Source: Lamellibrachia satsuma
Taxonomy: Eukaryota > Annelida > Polychaeta > Sabellida > Siboglinidae
Direction: 5' to 3'
Assembly (NCBI GenBank): GCA_033239005.1
Contig: BSQZ01000030.1
Span: 4,896,001 to 4,960,000, forward strand
DNA: 64,000 nucleotides
The notes beneath the pieces are model-generated. The model was not told where the DNA came from. It searched no databases and saw nothing but the letters and a program-made list of their open reading frames with translations. The translations under genes and the position numbers were made by a program. This document shows, piece after piece, positions 42,001 through 48,289 of this stretch; the first letter of the stretch is position 1, and every line of letters begins with the position of its first letter.

Positions 42001-45000
42001 AGATGTTTCACCTGTGTATGTTGCCATCTACTTGTGTTACAGTTGTGTCCTGGCCACACAGATGTTTCACCTGTGTATGTTGCCATCTACTTGCATTACA
42101 GTTGTGTCCCGGCCGCACAGATGTTTCACCTGTGTATGTTGCCATCTACTTGTGTTACAGTTGTGCCCCGGCCGCACAGATGTTTCACCTGTGTATGTTG
42201 CCATCTACTTGCATTACAGTTGTGTCCCGGCCGCACATGTTTCACCTGTGTATGTTGCCATCTACTTGCGTTACAGTTGTGTCCCGGCCACACAGATGTT
42301 TCACCTGTGTATGTTGTCATCTACTTGTGTTACAGTTGTGTCCCGGCCACACAGATGTTTCACCTGTGTATGTTGCCATCTACTTGTGTTACAGTTGTGT
42401 CCTGGCCACACAGATGTTTCACCTGTGTATGTTGCCATCTACTTGCGTTACAGTTGTGTCCCGGCCACACAGATGTTTCACCTGTGTATGTTGCCATCTA
42501 CTTGCGTTACAGTTGTGTCCCGGCCACACAGATGTTTCACCTGTGTATGTTGCCATCTACTTGCGTTACAGTTGTGTCCTGGCCACACAGATGTTTCACC
42601 TGTGTATGTTGCCATCTACTTGCGTTACAGTTGTGTCCTGGCCACACAGATGTTTCACCTGTGTATGTTGCCATCTACTTGTGTTACAGTTGTGTCCTGG
42701 CCACACAGATGTTTCACCTGTGTATGTTGCCATCTACTTGTGTTACAGTTGTGTCCCGGCCACACAGATGTTTCACCTGTGTATGTTGCCATCTACTTGT
42801 GTTACAGTTGTGTCCCGGCCACACAGATGTTTCACCTGTGTATGTTGCCATCTACTTGTGTTACAGTTGTGCCCCGGCCGCACAGATGCTTCAAACCAAT
42901 GTTGATCTGAGGCGCAAGTGGACGTGGGCTGTCGAGTGGCTGAATGAGGAACTAGAGAGGGTAAGTTACAAGTGGGCGTTAACCCTAAAGTAAACATCTA
43001 CTTGGTTGTGATTTCTACCTGTTGTGTGTGAGACAGTGTAGAGATTGTTTGATAAAAACGACAGGTAGAGAATGTACAGCTATTCTCATTGGTTAGCTAC
43101 AGGTAGAGAATTTACAGCGATTCTCATTGGTTAACCAAATGACTGTTTTACGGGACATTGTTATACCAAATTTATTAGTATCAGTTGGTTAAAAATAACA
43201 TCCATACAAAATGTGTTGCTCTGGTGACCTTTCACCTCTTAAAGTGCCTCCTCAATTAAAGGTCCCTCCTCAGTTAAAGGTGCCTACTCAGTTAAAGGTG
43301 CCTACTCAGTTAAAGGTCCCTCCTCAATTAAAGGTCCCTCCTCAATTAAAAGTCCGTCCTCAATTAGATTTTTTTGCTCGTCTCATTTTAAATTCATTTT
43401 GTGAAAATTCAAACCTACATACTATACGTTTTGATATGCTAGCTTCTTTGTACAAGTTTTATATGTAGTTTTTTTGAGAAATCGTCACATAAACTATTAA
43501 ATTATTTAATGCTTGATCCACAATTTATTGAAGTGAAAATGGAAACACTGAAAATGCACAGTTTGTGATGTGATCGACGAGAGGGTGGAAGTGACATCCT
43601 TGACCCCATGAAGTGTTTACCTTTTTGGATATCTACTATTTTGAGCCTTACCAGATATAACAACTAAAGTCAAATCTTTCGATGATTTGAACAAAAATAT
43701 GCACTCTTATTAAACCGACTCTGATATTAGATATTACTTAAACTTCACACACTGCGTAATAGGACATCAACGAACCGCATTTGCCATAGACTAAATCTGT
43801 TGAGGCTGGAGTTTTAATATTTTCAAAGAATTAAAATGTGCCAGTTTTACAACACGTGTGTACCGTTTTACTGCAAAGAAAGACAAACAATCATTTGAAG
43901 GCGTCATATTTCTGCTTTATGCAACTTCTGATGGTCAATATACTACAGAAATAAAGATTAAAACATAGTCTACAATTGTGAATTGATGCTACTGTGTTGT
44001 AGAGACACTATTCCGGCACGTCGCAATACCCGTACAGCAACTGGTCCCCACCCGCTCAGTCGAACGAGACATCTAATGGGTAAAGGAGCAGTCATTAACT
44101 ACATCTTGGCAACTACTTAGAATAGAACTGTTTATAAACAATGTCAGGCATTATGAACACTAAGTAGCCACCCTCTGGACAACCCTTGGTACACAATCCC
44201 CTGCTGTTTGTGTATGTCGTGCCCTGGTTGTGCCCTCTGGTTGTGCCCTCTGGCACGTCATATTCAACAGAGCAGTGGACATGCAGTGTTGTGAACAGTC
44301 TATGATTCAGGGCAATAGGGGGGTGAATTTCGAAAAATATAATGTTACAAAACCTTCTTGGGTCGTAGATGAACCCCTGAAAGTGTGTAGCACACATACA
44401 TCCTTGGTCAAGATGGTCATCATAATGTCGCACATGTGTAGACAGTCCACATAGTAATGTCACACCTATGTAGACAGTCCACATAATAATGTCACACCTA
44501 TGTAGACAGTCCACATAATAATGTCACACCTATGTAGACAGTCCACATAATCATGTCGCACATGTGTAGACAGTCCACATAATAATGTTGCACATGTTAC
44601 ATAATGTCGCACATGTGGACAGTCCACATAGTAATGTCACACCTATGTAGACAGTCCACATAATAATGTCGCACATTTGTAGACAGTCCACATAGTAATG
44701 TCACACCTATGTAGACAGTCCACATAATAATGTCACACCTATGTAGACAGTCCACATAATAATGTTGCACATGTTACATAATGTCGCACCTGTGTAGACA
44801 GTCCACATAGTAATGTCACACCTGTGTAGACAGTCCACATAATAATGTCACACCTATGTAAACAGTCCACATAATAATGTTGCACATGTTACATAATGTC
44901 GCACCTGTGTAGACAGTCCACATAGTAATGTCACACCTATGTAGACAGTCCACATAATCATGTCGCACCTGTTACATAATGTCGCACATGTGTAGACAGT

Positions 45001-47450
45001 CCACATAGTAATGTCACACCTATGTAGACAGTCCACATAATAATGTCGCACATGTTACATAATGTCGCACCTGTGTAGACAGTCCACATAATAATATCGC
45101 ACATGTGTAGACAGTCCACATAATAATGTCACACCTGTCTAGACAGTCCACATAATAGGAATATCTTTAGCCATTTACCAAAATGCTAGTTTATGTCAGA
45201 TGTTTGAAGGTACAAAGACATTATGATGAAACAATTATTTACTACTAAGTTACTAACTATTATTAAAATGGAATGTTGTTGCTCTCCTGTGAGTGAGGCT
45301 GGCACTGATACTGTTTGTCCCTGAAGTCTGGAGTGAGGCTGGCACTGATACTGTTTATCCCTGAAGTCTGGAGTGAGGCTGGCACTGATACTGTTTATCC
45401 CTGAAGTCTGGAGTGAGGCTGGCACTGATACTGTTTGTCCCTGAAGTCTGGAGTGAGGCTGGCACTGATACTGTTTATCCCTGAAGTCTGGAGTGAGGCT
45501 GGCACTGATACTGTTTGTCCCTGAAGTCTGGAGTGAGGCTGGCACTGATACTGTTTATCCCTGAAGTCTGGAGTGAGGCTGGCACTGATACTGTTTATCC
45601 CTGAAGTCTGGAGTGAGGCTGGCACTGATACTGTTTGTCCCTGAAGTCTGGAGTGAGGCTGGCACTGATACTGTTTATCCCTGAAGTCTGGAGTGAGGCT
45701 GGCACTGATACTGTTTGTCCCTGAAGTCTGGAGTGAGGCTGGCACTGATACTGTTTATCCCTGAAGTCTGGAGTGAGGCTGGCACTGATACTGTATGTCC
45801 CTGAAGTCTGGAGTGAGGATGGCACTGATACTGTTTATCCCTGAAGTCTGGAGTGAGGCTGGCACTGATACTGGTTGTGTTCTGCTGTTATTGATCCTGT
45901 TTCACGGCCGTCTCCACCCATTATGTGGACAGAACTAATGATGTAAATCATTGGTTCCAGCTACTTCCTAGAGAGGTCTCACAGTGCCAGGATGACGCTG
46001 GCAAAGGCATGCGAACTTGTTCCTGAGGAGGTCAGTCACATACGTTGAACACGTCACCTACATTGATCATACATCACTTATGTTACTCACACGTCACCCT
46101 ATGTTACTCACACGTCACCCTATGTTGATCGCATGTCACCTACGTTGATTGTATGTCACATGTTGATCACACATCACCCTTTGTTGATCATGTCACCTAC
46201 GTTGATTGCACATCAGCTACGTTAATCATGCGTCACCTTACGTTGATCGCACATCACCTACGTTGATCACACATCACCTGTTGAAATACAAGGTACTTCT
46301 GTGTCTTGTTTATATATCGTAGACAACTGTTAAAAGGGACTCAAGATCAAAGTTGTTTTAAATTCAGGTTTTAATAATCCTAAGTATCTGTGCTGCAAGT
46401 TGTAGACTTGTGACTAGACAAACCCATCTCAGACATTATGGAACATGCAATGTTTGCCCTCATAAAGAAGATGTGTGTGACTTGTCACAGGAGCCGGAGG
46501 ATCAGGAGGGAGGCGAGGACAAGGAGACTCCCACAGACACCCCCGCAACATCCCAACCACCTCCCACACAGGATGACAAGGTCAAGGTCCCTGCAACGAC
46601 TCATGCCCTTAGTCCCCCCGTCACAACAGTCAAACAATCTCCAGTGAGTGGACACTCTTGACCAGCCCACAGCAGCCACCCTCCAATTCACCCTCTCACC
46701 CTTATACTTCATCCTCCCTGCTACACTTCACCTACACTTCATCCTCCCTCCCACACTTCACACTTCCTACCACGCTTCACCCTCCCTGCTGCACTTCACC
46801 ATCCCATCCTACACTTCACTTTCCCTGTGACAATTCACGCTCCCTACCGAACTTGCTGTACTTCACCCTCCCTCCCACACTTCACCCTCCCTCCCACACT
46901 TCACCCTCCCTCCCACACTTCACCATCCCTCCTACACTTCACCCTCCCTCCTACACTTCACCCTCCCTCCCACACTTCCTACCGCGCTTCACCCTCCTTG
47001 CAACATTTCACCCTCCCTGCGACATTTCACCCTCCCTCGTACAATTCATATGTAACTGAGCTTGTTGTCCCTGAGGCGTAATTGATGTTTTTATATTGTC
47101 ATGTGGCAACTTGTGTTTTGTTACAGTCGCCTCAATCCAGCATGCAGGTTGGTAGTGGAGGCATCACACCCAGTGGACAGCAGGTTGGTAGTGGAGGCAT
47201 CACACCCAGTGGACAGCAGGTTGGTAGTGGAGGCATCACACCCAGTGGACAGCAGGTTGGTAGTGGAGGCATCACACCCAGCGTAGAGCCGCCTAATGTG
47301 GAGTCTACTGAGCCATTGACAACTTCTAAAGTTCTGCCATCGACGTCACCACCTCCCATGTCAACAACTACTACGACAACTACAACAGACAGTGTGACTA
47401 AAGTCAATGAAGGCTCACCATCTGACAACGTGGGTGGTCAAATGCCATGA
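2855..47450 (+). CDS. USP9X: USP9X / fat facets-type ubiquitin carboxyl-terminal hydrolase, C-terminal 954 residues in 23 exons (5' end outside window)
   Basis: Deubiquitinase of the USP (peptidase C19) family; the family removes ubiquitin from substrate proteins in the cytosol. Exons: 2855-3028, 4148-4289, 5305-5390, 6288-6379, 8736-8871, 9194-9334, 11522-11643, 14226-14401, 15270-15361, 16444-16585, 17957-18041, 18631-18782, 27481-27654, 28094-28188, 29884-29944, 31441-31500, 33471-33579, 40685-40793, 42867-42960, 44003-44079, 45961-46030, 46491-46643, 47127-47450. All introns are GT..AG, and total exon length (2866 nt, one base completing a split codon) keeps one open frame to TGA. Visible: zinc-ribbon pairs CKDC and CEKC, the QLKRF block, the His box [13 protein letters not shown] and the KWYKFDD block. 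The catalytic Cys box is not in the window and must lie upstream of base 1. The C-terminal half matches the USP9X-specific region (for example [16 protein letters not shown] and [16 protein letters not shown]), which separates it from USP24 and USP34. The orthology call rests on remembered human USP9X, not a database search. Confidence 0.95.
3066..3855. repeat. 39-bp tandem array, 20 copies
   Basis: Unit starts GTTCTCTTAAAGACCGTGTG and ends CTGCACAG, resembling the CCACACAG end of exon 1. Both strands stay open because 39 is divisible by three. Confidence 0.97.
3915..4147. repeat. Irregular 20-30-bp array up to the acceptor of exon 2
   Basis: Variants of TGTCATGTTCTGTCACTGGT; the last copy becomes the acceptor tract TGTTCTGTTCCAG. 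Confidence 0.85.
4148..4289 (+). CDS. USP9X: USP9X exon 2: fingers subdomain, second zinc-ribbon Cys pair
   Basis: Acceptor GTTCCAG; donor AAG|GTGAGT. Reads [20 protein letters not shown], then [20 protein letters not shown] and CCKK. CEKC supplies the second Cys pair. The intron array after it begins at the donor. Confidence 0.95.
4290..4613. repeat. 46-bp junction-type array at the donor of USP9X exon 2, 7 copies
   Basis: The unit begins with the donor itself, GTGAGTGACACTCCGGGTGT; each later copy offers GTGAGT again, after TAATA instead of the exon. Confidence 0.92.
4725..5310. repeat. 54-bp junction-type array at the acceptor of USP9X exon 3, ~7 good plus 3-4 decayed copies
   Basis: Each unit holds CTGTACAG|GTGGACATTATAAAG, against the real CTGTACAG|GTGGACACTGTAAAG. 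The first six or seven copies are uniform and in frame with each other; copies after about 5050 vary in length and carry stops. Confidence 0.93.
5305..5390 (+). CDS. USP9X: USP9X exon 3: QLKRF box
   Basis: Acceptor CTGTACAG, donor CG|GTAGGT. Reads [20 protein letters not shown] then KRFGYDWE; the QLKRF block is a USP family signature. The real exon start is the last of about ten repeated copies of the acceptor plus exon edge. Confidence 0.94.
5585..5965. repeat. 53-bp tandem array, about 7 copies
   Basis: Unit starts CTTGATGCAGTATCAGGTCT and contains TGTGGGGACCCACAA, a short palindrome. Confidence 0.94.
6032..6318. repeat. 57-bp junction-type array at the acceptor of USP9X exon 4, 5 copies
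   Basis: Each copy has GTTGTCTTGCAG plus the first 31 nt of exon 4. Copies alternate between codons TTC and ATC (ECAFKF / ECAIKF), suggesting duplication of a 114-bp dimer. Confidence 0.95.
6288..6379 (+). CDS. USP9X: USP9X exon 4: catalytic domain
   Basis: Acceptor GTCTTGCAG, donor GAAG|GTAATT. Reads [20 protein letters not shown] then [10 protein letters not shown]. Its first 31 nt and acceptor also occur four more times upstream in a 57-bp array; only the last copy runs on into the FEFPRQ part. Confidence 0.94.
6380..7130. repeat. 22-bp tandem array, about 34 copies
   Basis: Unit GGACACTCACTGTATCACTG plus TT. The first copy lies within the donor context GTAATTGGACACTCACTG of exon 4. Confidence 0.94.
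7130..8612. repeat. 33-bp tandem array, about 45 copies
   Basis: Unit starts GGACACTCACAGGATGTGAC; shares GGACACTCAC with the preceding 22-bp array, so the two probably have one origin. Confidence 0.95.
8736..8871 (+). CDS. USP9X: USP9X exon 5: catalytic His box
   Basis: Acceptor CAACTTCAG, donor CACAG|GTAATA. An acidic loop ([17 protein letters not shown]) leads into [20 protein letters not shown]; the His of GGHYYSY is the catalytic histidine of the USP triad. Confidence 0.96.
8930..9030. repeat. Dispersed repeat, copy 1
   Basis: Shares ttttacgggacatt and atccatacaaaatgtgttgct-type blocks with 43145-43235, in the same orientation, in a different USP9X intron. The similarity runs over about 85-90 bp with small differences. 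Probably a SINE or MITE-like element; family not known. Confidence 0.7.
9194..9334 (+). CDS. USP9X: USP9X exon 6: end of catalytic core (KWYKFDD)
   Basis: Acceptor GGTTACAG, donor AAGAG|GTGAAG. Reads [20 protein letters not shown], then [20 protein letters not shown]. The Asp after YKF is the usual third triad position in USPs. Confidence 0.95.
9337..10083. repeat. ~15-bp degenerate array, A/C/T-rich
   Basis: Variants of ACTACCACATCCACACAACT; almost no G on the + strand. It starts just after the exon 6 donor and runs to the LINE. Confidence 0.93.
10084..11309 (+). mobile_element. 5'-truncated non-LTR retrotransposon (CR1/L2/Jockey-like LINE), reverse transcriptase open to its natural stop
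   Basis: About 370 codons ending at TAG 11211-11213, without internal stop. RT blocks in order: [20 protein letters not shown] (block A), [20 protein letters not shown] (block B), KFADDTKLF (FADD in place of YADD), KEKDLGV, and the C-terminal [12 protein letters not shown] / [20 protein letters not shown] region. The endonuclease domain and the start of the RT are missing, so the copy cannot move by itself. The 3' end has a short non-coding tail with ATCTTGTTAA twice near 11288-11308, like the short 3' repeats of CR1-type elements. It sits in the intron between USP9X exons 6 and 7 at the edge of a CCACATC-type array. Clade is inferred from RT motifs only. Confidence 0.88.
11320..11525. repeat. 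29-31-bp junction-type array at the acceptor of USP9X exon 7, ~7 copies
   Basis: Every copy ends GTGCTGTAG|A, identical to the real acceptor GTGCTGTAG|AATGCAG. Confidence 0.92.
11522..11643 (+). CDS. USP9X: USP9X exon 7: NAYILFYER block
   Basis: Acceptor GTGCTGTAG, donor ATTG|GTGAGT. Reads [20 protein letters not shown], then a charged linker ending [16 protein letters not shown] is the conserved last strand of the USP domain. Confidence 0.94.
11735..11860. repeat. 39-bp array, 3 copies
   Basis: Unit starts GTCTTCTTACGGTCTCGTTA. Confidence 0.9.
12037..14085. repeat. 67-bp tandem array, about 30 copies, with TTAGGGTTA
   Basis: Unit starts AAGGACTGGTGGGAGCTACT and ends GTGGGTTAGGGTT; every junction gives GGGTTAGGGTTAAGG. 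Very homogeneous, which suggests recent expansion or gene-conversion-like turnover. Confidence 0.97.
14088..14228. repeat. 39-bp junction-type array at the acceptor of USP9X exon 8, ~3.5 copies
   Basis: Each copy carries TTGTTCACAG|A(G/A)AACC; the last one continues into the coding AGAACCGTACG. Confidence 0.92.
14226..14401 (+). CDS. USP9X: USP9X exon 8: first exon wholly after the USP domain
   Basis: Acceptor TGTTCACAG, donor CTG|GTAAGT. Reads [20 protein letters not shown] then [19 protein letters not shown] and ends LLPGHDKL. The spliced frame from exon 7 gives ENRTSQV before KMPSAIER. Confidence 0.94.
14402..15269. other. USP9X intron, non-tandem; possible degenerate transposable element with a minus-strand ORF remnant
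   Basis: A/T-rich sequence up to about 14880, then a GC-richer block (14880-15205). On the minus strand, about 15190 to 15030 is open in one frame and reads [20 protein letters not shown] then [20 protein letters not shown]. It ends at a stop near 15030. The block abuts an (ACGT)n(AT)n microsatellite. No family is recognised; an inserted element is a guess. Confidence 0.35.
15208..15241. repeat. (ACGT)n(AT)n microsatellite
   Basis: Four ACGT/GTAC units followed by about nine TA. Confidence 0.95.
15270..15361 (+). CDS. USP9X: USP9X exon 9
   Basis: Acceptor GTTTTACAG, donor TACG|GTAAGT. Reads [20 protein letters not shown] then [11 protein letters not shown]. Confidence 0.94.
15383..15935. 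repeat. 30-bp tandem array, about 18 copies
   Basis: Unit AGGGTTAAGGGAATGAGGCA plus 10 bp; purine-rich on the + strand. It starts about 20 bp after the exon 9 donor. Confidence 0.96.
16093..16360. repeat. 14-bp tandem array, about 19 copies
   Basis: Unit GTGTGCTGCATGTC, variants CTGTATGTC. Confidence 0.96.
16444..16585 (+). CDS. USP9X: USP9X exon 10
   Basis: Acceptor GGTGCAG, donor TCAGAG|GTACGT. Reads [20 protein letters not shown] then NWFAQNVFF and [12 protein letters not shown]. The last exon bases plus donor form the unit of the array that follows, and the frame stays open through it. Confidence 0.94.
16578..17338. repeat. 36-bp junction-type array at the donor of USP9X exon 10, 21 copies
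   Basis: Unit AGTTCAGAG|GTACGTCATC plus 17 bp. The exon end TTCAGAG and donor GTACGT recur in each copy (some GTATGT, GTACTT, GTACGTAAT). The exon frame is open through all copies as a 12-residue repeat. Confidence 0.95.
17490..17935. repeat. ~22-bp array with an inverted middle part
   Basis: Units of CACACCTGTACAGGTGGAGC type. Copies at 17490-17625 read GGAGCAGTCATACCTGTA, those at 17625-17800 read the complement TACAGGTATGACTGCTCC, and those at 17800-17935 read as the first again. Each part can pair with its neighbour. Confidence 0.9.
17957..18041 (+). CDS. USP9X: USP9X exon 11
   Basis: Acceptor TGTCGTAG, donor CCCCAA|GTAAGT. Reads [20 protein letters not shown] then PVPESITP. Confidence 0.93.
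18042..18630. other. USP9X intron 11, non-repetitive
   Basis: Single-copy looking A/T-rich sequence; no coding, RNA or repeat signal recognised. Confidence 0.6.
18631..18782 (+). CDS. USP9X: USP9X exon 12
   Basis: Acceptor GTGTTTGCAG, donor GCGGAG|GTAAGT. Reads [20 protein letters not shown], then [20 protein letters not shown] and AE. Confidence 0.95.
18885..19650. repeat. 23-bp tandem array, about 33 copies
   Basis: Unit GTGTAGGTCATGTCTGTGGG plus GAA, with GTGTAAGTCATG variants. Confidence 0.95.
19845..27170. repeat. 26-bp tandem array, about 280 copies (7.3 kb), with higher-order repeats
   Basis: Unit CATACTCAACACCAAACAAC plus CACAGA. Single-base variants (AAGCAACC, AACCGC, GAAATACTC, AACCACCG) recur in blocks. 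A rare variant CTGAAATAACTCGG is at 22741, 25108, 25551, 26150 and 26593; spacings 25108-26150 and 25551-26593 are both 1042 bp. The segments beginning 20722 and 21892 are near identical, 1170 bp apart (45 units). The + strand has almost no G. Confidence 0.97.
27171..27480. other. Unique sequence between the 26-bp array and exon 13
   Basis: A/T-rich, with several AATTCCAATT-type motifs. A similar short motif set flanks the other side of the array (about 19745-19840). Confidence 0.5.
27481..27654 (+). CDS. USP9X: USP9X exon 13
   Basis: Acceptor TGTTGACAG, donor CACG|GTCAGT. Reads [20 protein letters not shown], then [20 protein letters not shown] and [11 protein letters not shown]. It follows an 8.7-kb intron, most of which is one 26-bp array. 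Confidence 0.95.
27747..27775. repeat. (TA)n microsatellite
   Basis: About ten TA units downstream of exon 13. Confidence 0.9.
27848..28100. repeat. ~35-bp junction-type array at the acceptor of USP9X exon 14, ~7 copies
   Basis: Units contain GTTGTAGGGTCAG|ACAAGTC; the real junction is GTTGTAGGGTCAG|ACAGCATG. Confidence 0.92.
28094..28188 (+). CDS. USP9X: USP9X exon 14
   Basis: Acceptor GTAGGGTCAG, donor GGCAG|GTCAGT. Reads [20 protein letters not shown] then EILFNRG, matching the human block around QPIMPIQ. The start at 28094 is chosen because exon 13 ends on a whole codon; the nearby AG at 28096-28097 would break the frame. Confidence 0.88.
28189..28604. other. USP9X intron 14, non-repetitive part
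   Basis: A/T-rich, no feature recognised. Confidence 0.6.
28605..29870. repeat. ~47-bp tandem array with deletions, about 27 copies
   Basis: Unit starts GTTGTTTATGTTGATCCTGT; TCTCACTCTCTC part varies (CTCATT, CTGATATT). Pyrimidine-rich; ends next to the exon 15 acceptor tract. Confidence 0.95.
29884..29944 (+). CDS. USP9X: USP9X exon 15
   Basis: Acceptor CTGTGTCTAG; donor AAG|GTTGGT, which is weak. Reads [20 protein letters not shown] after a split Ser codon. The following 21-bp array repeats the donor context and stays in frame. Confidence 0.92.
29945..30095. repeat. 21-bp junction-type array at the donor of USP9X exon 15, 7 copies
   Basis: Unit GTTGGTGGATCAGTCGGCCA plus T starts with the donor GTTGGT. 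In exon frame it reads VGGSVGH per copy without stop. Confidence 0.92.
30285..31435. repeat. 34-bp tandem array, about 34 copies
   Basis: Unit TGTGTCTGAGTCACTGCTGT plus 14 bp. The last copy changes GTTGTTTGTG to GTTGTTTCAG, which is the real acceptor of exon 16. Confidence 0.95.
31441..31500 (+). CDS. USP9X: USP9X exon 16
   Basis: Acceptor GTTGTTTCAG, donor GGCAA|GTGAGT. Exactly 20 codons, [20 protein letters not shown]. Two further copies of the donor context lie downstream (near 31582 and 32116) inside the 9-bp array. Confidence 0.94.
31501..33320. repeat. 9-bp tandem array, about 200 copies, starting at the donor of exon 16
   Basis: Unit GGGTAGACT / GAGTAGACT, with TGATAGACT, GTTGACT and GGCAGACT variants. 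It begins within the donor GTGAGTAGACTGAG. GGCAAGTGAGTAGACTGAG is repeated near 31580 and 32115, 535 bp apart, marking a higher-order unit. Confidence 0.95.
33471..33579 (+). CDS. USP9X: USP9X exon 17
   Basis: Acceptor CTACTGCAG, donor CAAAG|GTACAC. Reads [20 protein letters not shown] then [16 protein letters not shown]. Its last ~19 nt plus donor are the seed of the 7.1-kb array that fills the next intron. Confidence 0.95.
33560..40680. repeat. 35/37-bp junction-type array at the donor of USP9X exon 17, about 200 copies (7.1 kb)
   Basis: Units are ATCCACAACGCACTCAAAG|GTACAC (37 bp) or the form lacking GC (35 bp). The first copy is the exon end itself; every copy repeats CTCAAAG|GTACAC. Higher-order blocks recur: the variant TCATTTTATCTACAAC follows CTATAACACTC near 35725, 36080, 37940 and 39330. 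Confidence 0.97.
40685..40793 (+). CDS. USP9X: USP9X exon 18
   Basis: Acceptor GTTTTTCAG, donor ACGCA|GTCAGT. Reads [20 protein letters not shown] then [15 protein letters not shown] after completing a Gly codon split from exon 17. Confidence 0.95.
40805..40915. repeat. ~35-bp array, 3 copies
   Basis: Unit contains CACCTCTTTCTCTGTAGCTG. Confidence 0.88.
41070..41650. repeat. 20-bp tandem array, 29 copies
   Basis: Unit TCTGGTTTGTTGTCCCTAGC, variants TTGCCCC and TTGGCCC. Each unit holds a pyrimidine-TAG acceptor-like site. Confidence 0.97.
41725..41880. repeat. ~80-bp direct duplication
   Basis: GGGGGAAACTGC(A/T)ATG(A/G) and CACCCTTCATT.AACACCC blocks occur twice. Confidence 0.85.
41880..42890. 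repeat. 59-bp junction-type array at the acceptor of USP9X exon 19, 17 copies
   Basis: Each copy has CTTGTGTTACAG|TTGTGTCCCGGCC and then CACAGATG, matching the real TTACAG|TTGTGCCCCGGCCG. All copies carry a complete AG acceptor. Confidence 0.95.
42867..42960 (+). CDS. USP9X: USP9X exon 19
   Basis: Acceptor GTGTTACAG, donor GAGAGG|GTAAGT. Reads [20 protein letters not shown] then [11 protein letters not shown]. About 17 upstream copies of the acceptor and first ~25 nt precede it. Confidence 0.93.
43050..43130. repeat. ~45-bp direct duplication
   Basis: ACAGGTAGAGAAT(G/T)TACAG with CATTGGTTA, twice. Confidence 0.85.
43145..43235. repeat. Dispersed repeat, copy 2
   Basis: Partner of 8930-9030. 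After about 43235 the two copies diverge, and an 18-bp array begins near 43245. Confidence 0.7.
43245..43365. repeat. 18-bp array, about 7 copies
   Basis: Unit CTCAATTAAAGGTCCCTC and variants. Confidence 0.9.
43366..44002. other. USP9X intron 19, non-repetitive A/T-rich part
   Basis: No gene or repeat recognised. Confidence 0.6.
44003..44079 (+). CDS. USP9X: USP9X exon 20
   Basis: Acceptor GTGTTGTAG, donor AATGG|GTAAAG. Reads [20 protein letters not shown] then NETSN, matching the human [16 protein letters not shown] stretch. Confidence 0.93.
44430..45165. repeat. 32-bp tandem array, about 22 copies
   Basis: Unit ACATAATAATGTCACACCTA plus 12 bp, with TTACATAATG insertions. Confidence 0.95.
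45290..45880. repeat. 40-bp tandem array, 15 copies
   Basis: Unit CTGGAGTGAGGCTGGCACTG plus 20 bp; TTTGTCC and TTTATCC forms alternate in part. Confidence 0.97.
45961..46030 (+). CDS. USP9X: USP9X exon 21
   Basis: Acceptor TTGGTTCCAG, donor GAGGAG|GTCAGT. Reads [20 protein letters not shown] then PEE, close to the human [19 protein letters not shown] block. Confidence 0.95.
46035..46285. repeat. Degenerate ~20-25-bp array
   Basis: Variants of CATCACCTACGTTGATCACA. Confidence 0.85.
46491..46643 (+). CDS. USP9X: USP9X exon 22: acidic, Pro/Thr-rich C-terminal tail
   Basis: Acceptor CTTGTCACAG, donor TCTCCA|GTGAGT. Reads [20 protein letters not shown] then a P/T-rich stretch. Low complexity and poorly conserved, as is the tail of the family. 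Confidence 0.85.
46690..47045. repeat. 19-bp tandem array, about 18 copies
   Basis: Unit CTTCACCCTCCCTCCCACA; pyrimidine-rich on the + strand, between exons 22 and 23. Confidence 0.95.
47127..47450 (+). CDS. USP9X: USP9X exon 23: terminal coding exon with a 12-residue repeat, stop at 47448-47450
   Basis: Acceptor TTTGTTACAG. Contains four near-identical copies of [12 protein letters not shown] (36 bp each), then a Ser/Thr/Pro-rich end and NVGGQMP-stop. The S/T/P-rich composition suits a disordered tail. Confidence 0.85.
   Translation, partial: SPQSSMQVGSGGITPSGQQVGSGGITPSGQQVGSGGITPSGQQVGSGGITPSVEPPNVESTEPLTTSKVLPSTSPPPMSTTTTTTTTDSVTKVNEGSPSDNVGGQMP
47136..47282 (+). repeat. 36-bp coding minisatellite, 4 copies, in USP9X exon 23
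   Basis: Unit CAGGTTGGTAGTGGAGGCAT plus 16 bp encodes [12 protein letters not shown]. Copies are nearly identical at DNA level, including third positions. Confidence 0.95.
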
Positions 47451-48289
47451 CCAATCACTGTCAACTGTAAATAGATGTTTGTGTTGTCCTTGTTGCCACG
47501 GTGACCAATTTATAATTGTGTTGCCGTGACAACAGTAGCATCAACAGCTACCGCTTGATCTGTGATGTTATGATTCCTACCAGTGTCGCCGGCTTGCCAG
47601 CAGTGCCATCTGGTGATGGTTGTCATGGTGACATGAAGCAACCATTGTATGGTTAGTTGTGTCAGAGTAATGTTTGAAAGTGTCACTTTGAAACAAATGC
47701 TGTCTCAGTCAGCTATTTAATGTGCTAAATTGTTGTTACTGTGAATATACTATGGAGTAAGACAGAACGTCACCAAGTTTTTGATAGCAGCATCAGGTAA
47801 AGTCTGATAAAGATGTGAACCACATATCTGACTGGAATAGTTTGTTCCCACACTGTGGTGATGAGAGTAGCGTCTGTGGCAGGGACAACAGTCGAGTCTG
47901 GTCACTCGAGTCAGTTCAACACTGTTTCGATGTTCTAATGCAGTCATTTCTCATGACGTCTTTTTTCACATTATAAATGCCCTATCTCAGCAGCCAACTT
48001 GTCACGGTGCTGACTTGACTGTCTGCTTTGTCACCAAACTGCTGAATGGGTGGACATTTATTGTTGACACAGATAGAAGCATCTGAGCTTGACACTTCAG
48101 GTGTCATTTCTAGGTAATTGTCTGTGCAGGTCTCTGTCACCAATGTGTGATCCCAGACACAGGCAAGTGTTAAGCTGTTGCCGTGGCAACAAATAATTGG
48201 AAACAGGTTACTTATTTGTACAAGAAAGACTCTAGTTGAGAATGACCTGTGACCAGCTAACAACATGTCACCAGTGTTTCCAAGCTACA

